DNA of 32,064 nt from JAWVZH01 sp033722295 (GTDB lineage Bacteria > Bacteroidota > Bacteroidia > Chitinophagales > Saprospiraceae), in NCBI GenBank assembly GCA_033722295.1, contig JAWVZH010000015.1, positions 1-32,064 of the forward strand, read 5' to 3'. Shown here piece after piece: positions 15,524 through 22,318 of this stretch. The notes below the pieces were generated by a model, which was given only the letters and a program-made list of their open reading frames with translations, searched no databases and was not told the origin of the DNA. A program made the translations under genes and the position numbers. The stretch's first letter is position 1. Every line of letters begins with the position of its first letter.

Positions 15524-16831
15524 TTATGATTTGATGTATTCTTTCAACCAGTCCGAGGTTACAGATTTAGGTCTTTCCAAAGGAAGACCCAAGGCTCTCG
15601 ACCAGCACATCGATGCCATGACGCCAAGGGCGCGGGACACACCGAACAGGACGGTGTAGAACTGGTACTCGTCCATGCCGTAATGAACCAAAAGTGCGCC
15701 TGAGTGAGCATCTACATTTGGCCAGGGGTTTTTCACCTTGCCAAGTGACTGCAGGATCGGAGGCACTACATCGAATATATTCCAAACTGTTTTTACAATA
15801 GGATCATTCTTGATATTGGCCTCGGCAAAGACCTTCTGAGCAGTGAATCGTGGGTCGGGTTGTCTGAGAACGGCATGTCCGTAGCCGGGAACGACCTTGC
15901 CCTCATCCAAAGTTTTATGTACATAATCCTTTATCTGATCCTTCGATGGTTCCGTCGTGCCAAGCTCATCCGTCATTTCAAAGATCCACTTGATCACTTC
16001 CTGATTGGCAAGTCCATGCAGAGGGCCGGCGAGGGCATTGATCGCGCTGGCGAAGGACAGGTAACAATCACTGAGAGTGGATCCAACCAAATGCGCCGTA
16101 TGAGCGGAAGCATTGCCTCCCTCGTGATCAGCATGGATGGTCAGGTATAATCGCATGAGACTCTTAAAGTCTTCATTCTCCTTGCCCAGCATATGGGCAA
16201 AATTAGCCGCCCAGTCGAGATCTTCCCGTGCTTCTATATGGTCGTTGTCGTAATAGTTCCTTCTATAGATAAATGCTGCCAGACGGGGGAGTCGGGCTAC
16301 GAGATTCATAGCATCTTCATAAGTGGCATCCCAGTAATCTGACTTGTTCATCCCTTCGGCATATCTCTGAGCAAAGACACTCGTGCTTTGCATGGAAGTA
16401 ATGCCTATGGAAAATTGTGTCATGGGATGTGTTCCATCCGGGAGGCTGTTCAATACGTTATATGTCTCTTCCGGCAGTTCAGCGCGATTTGCCCATTCCT
16501 TACTCAACCAGGACACTTCTTCGTGAGAAGGTAGCTCATTGACAAGCATCAACCAGAACAACCCCTCTGGTAAAGGTTCTTTCCCTCCTTCGATCTTAGG
16601 GAGTTTTTCTCTCAGTTGCGGAATGCTGTATCCTCTGAATCTGATACCCTCCTGTGGATCAAGGGCACTGGTTTCCCATAGCATACTTTTGATGCCCCGC
16701 ATGCCACCAGTCACTTGCGACAGTTTGACAGTATCTATCTGGGCATCTGCATTTTCTTTGATAAAACTTTTTAATTCATCTCTTTTTGATCCGGAGGTTT
16801 CCTGGAACTTTTTCTTCAAGGGATCGTTCAT
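15524..16831 (-). CDS. Citrate synthase, mitochondrial/eukaryotic type
   Basis: Condenses acetyl-CoA and oxaloacetate, first step of the TCA cycle. The 435-aa protein is of the eukaryotic (mitochondrial-like) type rather than the common bacterial GltA type. The catalytic residues H272 (AGPLHGLANQE), H319 (VPGYGHAVLRQPDPR) and D374 (PNVDAHSGALLVHYG) line up almost exactly with pig heart H274, H320 and D375. HADHEGGNASAHTAHLVGSTLSD and the MSCWSRALGLPLERPKS-like end (SMCWSRALGLPLERPKS) are also eukaryotic-type. Such enzymes are known in several bacterial lineages, including Bacteroidota. It starts at ATG 16831 and is first in a run with gcvH, VanZ and tonB. The type usually lacks the NADH-allosteric site of the E. 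coli enzyme; that is family knowledge, not visible here. Confidence 0.95.
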   Translation of the reverse strand: MNDPLKKKFQETSGSKRDELKSFIKENADAQIDTVKLSQVTGGMRGIKSMLWETSALDPQEGIRFRGYSIPQLREKLPKIEGGKEPLPEGLFWLMLVNELPSHEEVSWLSKEWANRAELPEETYNVLNSLPDGTHPMTQFSIGITSMQSTSVFAQRYAEGMNKSDYWDATYEDAMNLVARLPRLAAFIYRRNYYDNDHIEAREDLDWAANFAHMLGKENEDFKSLMRLYLTIHADHEGGNASAHTAHLVGSTLSDCYLSFASAINALAGPLHGLANQEVIKWIFEMTDELGTTEPSKDQIKDYVHKTLDEGKVVPGYGHAVLRQPDPRFTAQKVFAEANIKNDPIVKTVWNIFDVVPPILQSLGKVKNPWPNVDAHSGALLVHYGMDEYQFYTVLFGVSRALGVMASMCWSRALGLPLERPKSVTSDWLKEYIKS

Positions 16832-16943
16832 TGACTTATTCTTTTCCGCATTTTAATTTAAAAAATAATATTTGGTCATTCCCCTCCCAAATCGCGGCCT
16901 AAATTACAAATAACGTAATATTCTGAAGCCTTTTTGGGAACCG

Positions 16944-16976
16944 TTTTCAAGAGGCTGACATTATATACTACATTTG
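16944..16976 (+). promoter_or_regulatory. Putative promoter of the DUF3109 gene
   Basis: TACATTTG at 16969-16976 matches the -7 consensus TAnnTTTG exactly. A near -33 element TTTTC (16944-16948) lies 20 nt upstream; TTTG would be expected. The start codon at 16998 is 21 nt downstream. Confidence 0.45.
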
Positions 16977-16997
16977 AATTCCTAAGAGTGTTCTTAT

Positions 16998-17579
16998 ATG
17001 CTCCTGATTAATGACAAAATCGTAAGTCTGGATATCCTCGGTGAGGCATTTGCCTGCAATCTGGATGCCTGCAAGGGCGCCTGCTGCTGGGAGGGTGATT
17101 ACGGTGCCACACTCGCGCCTGGTGAGGAAGAGATCCTCGAATCCATCCGTGAGGATATCAAGCCCTTCATGACCAAGGAGGGCATCGCACACATGGAGGC
17201 TCACGGTGTTTCTCAGTATTACGAGGAGCCGAAATTTACTGGAACACCCATTTTGGATAACGGGGCTTGTATATATCTCAACTACACAGAAGATGGTATC
17301 GGGTTATGTGCGATAGAACAGGCGTACCGCGCTGGGGAGGTCGACTTTATCAAGCCCATATCCTGCCACCTGTATCCGGTACGTATCAAAAAGGATCATG
17401 ATGCGGGATTCGAAAAACTCGAATATTACCGGTGGGATATCTGTGATCCAGCATGTGTAAGGGGCAAAAAAGAGGGTATTCCTGTCTATGCCTTCCTCAA
17501 GGATGCGCTGATCAGAAAGTATGGGGAGGAATTCTACGAAACCCTGGACGATGCCGCACAAAATCTTGACGTGGATTGA
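16998..17579 (+). CDS. DUF3109 family cysteine-rich protein
   Basis: Cytoplasmic protein (193 aa) of unknown function; the family is related to YkgJ-type putative zinc/iron-binding proteins. Conserved cysteines are visible: CNLDACKGACCWEGDYGA near residues 19-36, then GACIYLN, GLCAIEQAY, PISCHLYPVRI and WDICDPACVRGKKE, in all nine or so Cys, enough for a metal cluster. The GxxCHLYPVRI-type block is the family signature. ATG 16998 is preceded by a -7 match. No signal peptide. The next gene (PpiD-like) starts 85 nt on, with its own good promoter. Confidence 0.88.
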   Translation: MLLINDKIVSLDILGEAFACNLDACKGACCWEGDYGATLAPGEEEILESIREDIKPFMTKEGIAHMEAHGVSQYYEEPKFTGTPILDNGACIYLNYTEDGIGLCAIEQAYRAGEVDFIKPISCHLYPVRIKKDHDAGFEKLEYYRWDICDPACVRGKKEGIPVYAFLKDALIRKYGEEFYETLDDAAQNLDVD

Positions 17580-17583
17580 GCGC

Positions 17584-17613
17584 TTGTCTTTTTGCCTGAA
17601 AGCCTTACCTTTG
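17584..17613 (+). promoter_or_regulatory. Bacteroidota-type promoter of the PpiD-like gene
   Basis: TTG (17584-17586), 19-nt spacer, then TACCTTTG (17606-17613), an exact -7 TAnnTTTG match. Transcription would begin near 17619, giving a leader of about 45 nt before ATG 17665. This is the best promoter in the window by consensus and spacing. Confidence 0.6.
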
Positions 17614-17664
17614 CGTGTTCTAAAATCAAACATCAAGGAACCTATAATCTATAATTAATTTTAA

Positions 17665-19773
17665 ATGGCTTTAATAACAAAAATTCGCCGAAATCTGTGG
17701 TTGGTTCTCATCCTTCTGGGTCTGGCCCTTGCTGCTTTCATTCTTATGGATATGACGTCTTCCCAAAATCTGGGAGGTGGGCAGCAGTTCAACGTTGGCG
17801 AAGTAGGTGACGAGACCATAAGCTGGAATGATTTTCAAAATGCTGAAAGCGTACTATATGCCGGTAGCTCGGGTAATGTTTACTCACGAAGGAATACCCT
17901 GTGGAATTATTTGGTGAGGGCGTCCATAGTCGAGCAAGAGGCAGAGGAGATCGGCGTTGCCGTTACCGAGGAGGAGATGCAGGAGCTGCAATTTGGAAAT
18001 AATATAAGTCCCGTGATCCAGAGGAATTTTGCGGATCCGAATACGGGACGCCTAAATATGGAGGCACTCAATAATTTCAGGGAGGCTCTGAATGCCGGCA
18101 CCTTGCCTCAGCAATCTTTAGCCTTCTGGAACTTCCAGGAAGGTCAGGTAAAATCCGAGGCCTTGCAATCCAAGATCAATACGTTGGTGGTCAAAGGAAT
18201 GTACATGCCTGGATGGAATGTCACAAAGCGGCATTATGAGAATAACAACAAGGTAGACTTTGACTACGTCAAGGTTTCATATGATGAGGTGGAAGATGCG
18301 GAAGTGACGGTAACTGACGAGGACCTGCAGGCCTACATTGAAGCCAATGCAGGTGAATATGAAAGCGATGAAGAAACGCGAAGTGTGGCATACGTAGAAT
18401 TTGAAGTGACGCCCACATCAGAAGATACGGCCATGATCCTCGAAAAGATCAATGAGCTCAAGTCAGATCTGGAACAAGTCGAGGACGACAGTCTCTTCAT
18501 CACTAATAATTATGGTATCTACGAAACAAAGTACTTTAAGGCCGGCGAATTGAGTCCTGAGATCATGGATACGGTGACCACTATGGAAGAAGGGGACATC
18601 TATGGTCCTTACCGCGATGGTGGTGAGTACAGGGTGGCCAAGCTTGTTGACAAAAAGGTGATCCCTGATTCGGTTCAGGTGAGACATATCCTGAGAAGTG
18701 TTACGGATCAGCCTTCTTTGGCTGCAGCAAGCAGTTTGATCGACAGTTTGAAAAACGTGATCGAATCGGGAGAGGCGACTTTTGATTCCCTGGCCATGCA
18801 ATTTAGTCAGGATGGCAGTGCCGCCCAGGGCGGTGACCTTGGCATTACAGCACCAGGAAGAATGGTACAGCCTTTTAATGACCTGATTTTTTATAGGGCG
18901 GAAGAAGGTAAATTGTATACCGTTGCTACTCAATTCGGCTTGCATCTTGTGGAGGTCACAGATCAGGTTTTCCTGGATGATGAGCCGAGTTACAGGATGG
19001 CCTATTTGAAGGAAGCGATCATCCCTTCTGAAGAGACCCAGAATGTCAGGTATGATGAAGTTGTGGAGTTTATTAGTGAGAACAGGTCATATGAAGACCT
19101 CCAGGCCTCTGTAAATAATGATGAAGAGCTTGAGTTCCTGGTGGGCAATGGTCTCACGGAAAACTCTTTTGTGATCGGTGATCTTGGTCCTGAACAAGCA
19201 TCGCGCGATATCGTAAAGTGGGCCTTTTCCGGTGATGTGGAGCCCGGTGATGTGTCTCCGGAGGTCTACGTTTATGAGGATGCCGTCAATTACTTCAATA
19301 GTAAATATGTGGTCGTATCCCTTACTGCGATCAATCCACCGGGTCTTATGTCAGTAGCTTCTGTAAGAGATGAGATCGAGCCGAAGGTCAGGAACGAAAA
19401 GAAGGGCCAACTGATCGCTTCCCGGATCTCTACGGACGATCTTGGTGCCATCGCAGATCAATTCAATACGACGGTTGATACAGCAGTGGGTGCGGTCTTT
19501 ATTTCCGGATTCGTGCCAGGAGTTGGAAGTGAACCCGAGGTGATTGGATCAGCGTTTTCCCTGGAAGAGGGTGAATCAGCGGGCCCCATCATCGGTAATA
19601 GTGGTGTATACTATATACGTACCACGAGAAAAGAAGAAGCCTTGCCACCAAATAATATTGCCCAGCTTAGAAAGGTCAATACGTCACAATATCCGACAAG
19701 GGTGAGCAACGGCCTTATGGATGCGATGAAGAAAATGATCGATATAGAGGATCAGAGGTCCACTTATTACTAG
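17665..19773 (+). CDS. PpiD-like membrane-anchored peptidylprolyl isomerase (SurA_N/parvulin)
   Basis: Periplasmic folding factor anchored by one N-terminal TM (about 10-28, LWLVLILLGLALAAFILMDM). A SurA/PpiD N-terminal chaperone region (about 40-220) follows, with VGEVGDETISWNDFQNAE at its start. About 230-330 looks like a degenerate parvulin fold. The active-type parvulin domain is at 333-435 (QVRHILRSV, FDSLAMQFSQDGSAAQGGDLG, FNDLIFYRAEEGKLY, FGLHLVEVTD). The C-terminal 260 residues are helical and PpiD-like. Length 702 aa is usual for Bacteroidota PpiD. It likely assists outer-membrane or secreted protein maturation near the Sec translocon, as is known for PpiD. Confidence 0.9.
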   Translation: MALITKIRRNLWLVLILLGLALAAFILMDMTSSQNLGGGQQFNVGEVGDETISWNDFQNAESVLYAGSSGNVYSRRNTLWNYLVRASIVEQEAEEIGVAVTEEEMQELQFGNNISPVIQRNFADPNTGRLNMEALNNFREALNAGTLPQQSLAFWNFQEGQVKSEALQSKINTLVVKGMYMPGWNVTKRHYENNNKVDFDYVKVSYDEVEDAEVTVTDEDLQAYIEANAGEYESDEETRSVAYVEFEVTPTSEDTAMILEKINELKSDLEQVEDDSLFITNNYGIYETKYFKAGELSPEIMDTVTTMEEGDIYGPYRDGGEYRVAKLVDKKVIPDSVQVRHILRSVTDQPSLAAASSLIDSLKNVIESGEATFDSLAMQFSQDGSAAQGGDLGITAPGRMVQPFNDLIFYRAEEGKLYTVATQFGLHLVEVTDQVFLDDEPSYRMAYLKEAIIPSEETQNVRYDEVVEFISENRSYEDLQASVNNDEELEFLVGNGLTENSFVIGDLGPEQASRDIVKWAFSGDVEPGDVSPEVYVYEDAVNYFNSKYVVVSLTAINPPGLMSVASVRDEIEPKVRNEKKGQLIASRISTDDLGAIADQFNTTVDTAVGAVFISGFVPGVGSEPEVIGSAFSLEEGESAGPIIGNSGVYYIRTTRKEEALPPNNIAQLRKVNTSQYPTRVSNGLMDAMKKMIDIEDQRSTYY

Positions 19774-19786
19774 TATCAAGGAACAT

Positions 19787-19856
19787 GGACAATAGAGAAT
19801 GGATAATGGATAATGGACCATGGCTAATGAATTAAGCATAATAGAGAATGGATTAA
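19787..19856 (+). repeat. Degenerate heptad array, left arm (10 units of 7 bp)
   Basis: Ten consecutive 7-bp units in unbroken register. The commonest form is GGATAAT, with variants such as GGACAAT and AGAGAAT. It begins 14 nt after the PpiD-like stop codon. The same heptad recurs in the opposite orientation at 19921-19972. Lies in a 256-bp gene-free interval. Confidence 0.8.
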
Positions 19857-19872
19857 AGAGCACACTTCTTAC

Positions 19873-19887
19873 CTGGTTATTTACCAG
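19873..19887. repeat. Small hairpin between the heptad arrays
   Basis: CTGGT/ACCAG with a 5-nt loop (TATTT), in the 64-nt spacer between the two heptad arrays. It would sit at the tip of the long hairpin those arrays could form. Short enough to be chance. Confidence 0.3.
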
Positions 19888-19920
19888 AGTAGTATGAGAA
19901 AGACTGGCTACAGTCAGTCC

Positions 19921-19972
19921 ATTGTCCATCATCATCCACCTTCCATTTTCCATCTGCTATTCTCCATTCTCC
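19921..19972 (-). repeat. Degenerate heptad array, right arm (inverted, about 7.5 units)
   Basis: In 7-bp register on the plus strand: ATTGTCC, then units such as TCCATTT and TCCATTC. Read on the minus strand these are the same GGANAAT-type heptad as in 19787-19856. The two arms can pair imperfectly over more than 50 nt. The first and third bases of the following units drift, so the array is clearly old or under weak constraint. Confidence 0.75.
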
Positions 19973-20029
19973 AAGCTAGTTCTCCGTCTTGACATGTACT
20001 GCGTATCTTTATTTTCATAAACTGAAACC

Positions 20030-21133
20030 ATGCGGATAGAACCCTTTCAGGCTGTGTATCCCAACTTTGATCTGATAGCATCAACCGATGCTTTCTTCGA
20101 TTCGGTCAAGTATGATTATCCGGATTTTAAGAAAGACGGGTTTTTCAATAAAACAGAAACAGCGGCATTGTATGTCTTTGAGATCGAATCCCCAAACAGG
20201 CATCACAGAGGTATTATTGCAAGCGTCAATATAGAGGACTACATCGACGGTAAGATAGTGAAGCATGAAAAAACATTGCCATCAAAGGAGCAGTCGATGA
20301 CAAATTTACTGCTCCACAGGAAGGCCATGATCAAGCCAGTCTTGTTGACCTACCCCCGAATGGAGGAGCTGGATAAAATTATGGATGAGTATACATCCGG
20401 GCCTCCTTTGTACTCTATTCACTTCGCAGAACGAAATGAGGAGCACAGGACCTGGAAGATCCGCGAAACTGAACGTATTGAGAAGCTCAAAGAGGTTTTC
20501 AGCAAAATGAAGAACGTCTACATTGCTGACGGACATCACAGGTGTTCTACTTCATCCAAACTATATCAAACACAGAATAACAGAGATCTCGACCTGGATT
20601 TTTCCCTGCTCCTGAGTGCTTTCTTATCATTCGATGACCTGATCATCCATGAATATAATCGTGTTATTAACTATAAGAAAAAGATCAGCGCGCTCAACCT
20701 GCTTGCCGAACTTTCGAAATATTGTCTGATAAAAAGGATGAAAGGCCCTTTTCAACCTGATCGCAAGCATGAATTGTCCATGTTTCTAGATAAAGAGTGG
20801 TTCCGTTTGAGATGGAAAAAGAAGGTCTTGAGCAAATATGAGGATGAGCCTGTCGTTCTTGACACAACGATACTAACGGATATAGTGATCAAAAAGATAC
20901 TGAAGATCAAAAAGGTACGGTCCAACAAGAGGATCAATTATGTGGAAGGCACACTGGGGCCACAGGGTTTTGTCACAGCATGCAAGAAGAAAAAGAAGAA
21001 TGTTGGATTTGGATTGTTTCCTGTAAACATGCATGAAATAAAAAAGATGTCTGACCTGGGAAAGACTCTTCCACCGAAGAGCACCTGGTTCGAACCAAGG
21101 ATGAAGAACGGATTGATCTCCCAGGAATTTTAA
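20030..21133 (+). CDS. DUF1015 family protein
   Basis: Uncharacterised cytoplasmic protein (367 aa) of the DUF1015 family. Signature blocks are present: opening MRIEPFQAVYPN, GIIASVNIEDYIDG, LLHRKAMIKPVLLTYP, the conserved IADGHHRCSTSSKLY, GTLGPQGFVTACK and the C-terminal TLPPKSTWFEPRMKNGLIS. The C-terminal half is unusually Lys-rich (KKKKKN). In other bacteria the family is often next to serA or serC and has been suggested to act in serine metabolism; those genes are not seen here. Here it is first in a three-gene operon, 3 nt before the amidohydrolase. ATG 20030 is the only reasonable start. Confidence 0.9.
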   Translation: MRIEPFQAVYPNFDLIASTDAFFDSVKYDYPDFKKDGFFNKTETAALYVFEIESPNRHHRGIIASVNIEDYIDGKIVKHEKTLPSKEQSMTNLLLHRKAMIKPVLLTYPRMEELDKIMDEYTSGPPLYSIHFAERNEEHRTWKIRETERIEKLKEVFSKMKNVYIADGHHRCSTSSKLYQTQNNRDLDLDFSLLLSAFLSFDDLIIHEYNRVINYKKKISALNLLAELSKYCLIKRMKGPFQPDRKHELSMFLDKEWFRLRWKKKVLSKYEDEPVVLDTTILTDIVIKKILKIKKVRSNKRINYVEGTLGPQGFVTACKKKKKNVGFGLFPVNMHEIKKMSDLGKTLPPKSTWFEPRMKNGLISQEF

Positions 21134-21136
21134 GAT

Positions 21137-22315
21137 ATGAGAAGGATTTCGGCGAATTTTATTATTGACGGGCGAGGGAATCGGCTCTTCAATAAGACCA
21201 TCATTCTTGATAGAGATGCTGTCATTCAGGATATCGTGGATACAGATACCCTTGATCCCGGTTCTGTTGAGTATTTGGATGGATGCATAGTGCCCGGATT
21301 TGTCAATGCCCACTGTCACCTGGAGCTGTCCCACATGAAGGGACTCGTTCCATCCGGAACAGGATTGATCCCATTTATTAAGACGGTGGTTAGCCAGCGG
21401 GATTTTGAACTCGAAAGGATCCTTGAAGCCATTGAGAAAGCCGATCAGGAAATGCAGGAGGCCGGCATTGTGGCTGTAGGGGATATATCCAATATGACCC
21501 ACACCATAGAGGTGAAAAAGAAAAGTCCGATCCTCTATTACAACTTCATAGAAAATTTTGACTTGCTTCAGGAGGAGGGTGCGGAAAAGCAATTCGATAA
21601 TTATGAGCAGGTTTATGATGACTTTATATCGGCAGGTCTTACTCGAGCCAGCATGGTGCCACATGCCCCATACTCGGTCTCTCGTAAGATGTTCGATTTA
21701 CTCCGTTCCCGAGCACCACAGGAGGGCACTGTCAGCATACACAATCAGGAAACACCCAGAGAAAATGATCTATTTCTCAGCAAGACAGGCGATCTGATCG
21801 AATTTTACGATTTTGTCAAGATTCCCCTGGATGATTTTTCACCAACAGGAGGTAACAGTATCGAGTATGCCCTTCCGATGATGAATCCAGACCGACGAAC
21901 GCTCCTGGTCCATAATACGATTTCTACTGAGCGGGACATTACATTTGCCCACGGGTGGAGTGAGCATGTCTTTTGGTGCTCCTGTCCCAACGCCAATCTT
22001 TATATAGAGAATCGGCTGCCGGATTATAAACTATTCATGGAATCAAAAGCTAAAATGTGTCTGGGCACGGACAGCCTGTCAAGCAATTGGCAGTTGTCTC
22101 TTTTGGAAGAGATGAAATCCATATCCAGGTTACAGTCCTTTATTCCACCAGAGGTGCTCGTCACCTGGGCTACCCTCCATGGTGCAGAGGCACTCGGGAT
22201 CGATGATAAATATGGCAGTATTGAAAAAGGTAAAGCACCGGGACTGAATCTTATCGATCTGGATCCGGAAAAAGATGTTATATCACAAAGTAGTAAGGTT
22301 ACCAAAATTGTATAG
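21137..22315 (+). CDS. Amidohydrolase family protein (aminofutalosine deaminase-like)
   Basis: Metal-dependent hydrolase of the ATZ/TRZ-like amidohydrolase family. Metal ligands: H59 and H61 (VNAHCHLELSH), the His of VSIHNQETPREND, the His of LLVHNT and the Asp of CLGTDSLSSN. The C-terminal block LVTWATLHGAEALGIDDKYGSIEKGKAPGLNLIDL is the usual end of the barrel and its beta-sandwich. Overall it is closest to the proteins annotated as aminofutalosine deaminase-like in Bacteroidota, an enzyme of the futalosine route to menaquinone, but no mqn gene is in the window, so the substrate is open. It starts 3 nt after the DUF1015 stop and ends 3 nt before the S9 peptidase. Confidence 0.85.
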   Translation: MRRISANFIIDGRGNRLFNKTIILDRDAVIQDIVDTDTLDPGSVEYLDGCIVPGFVNAHCHLELSHMKGLVPSGTGLIPFIKTVVSQRDFELERILEAIEKADQEMQEAGIVAVGDISNMTHTIEVKKKSPILYYNFIENFDLLQEEGAEKQFDNYEQVYDDFISAGLTRASMVPHAPYSVSRKMFDLLRSRAPQEGTVSIHNQETPRENDLFLSKTGDLIEFYDFVKIPLDDFSPTGGNSIEYALPMMNPDRRTLLVHNTISTERDITFAHGWSEHVFWCSCPNANLYIENRLPDYKLFMESKAKMCLGTDSLSSNWQLSLLEEMKSISRLQSFIPPEVLVTWATLHGAEALGIDDKYGSIEKGKAPGLNLIDLDPEKDVISQSSKVTKIV

Positions 22316-22318
22316 ACT

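Noticed and set aside
19787..19972. CRISPR array
   Set aside because: Units are 7 bp and contiguous with no unique spacers, and no cas gene is present.
19989..20017. TTGACA as a sigma-70 type -35 before the DUF1015 gene
   Set aside because: No -10 match at the right distance, and the primary sigma factor of Bacteroidota recognises a different consensus.
20873..21664. 263-aa minus-strand ORF
   Set aside because: Antisense to the DUF1015 and amidohydrolase genes, both of which have full family motifs; the product is composition-driven and has no domain.
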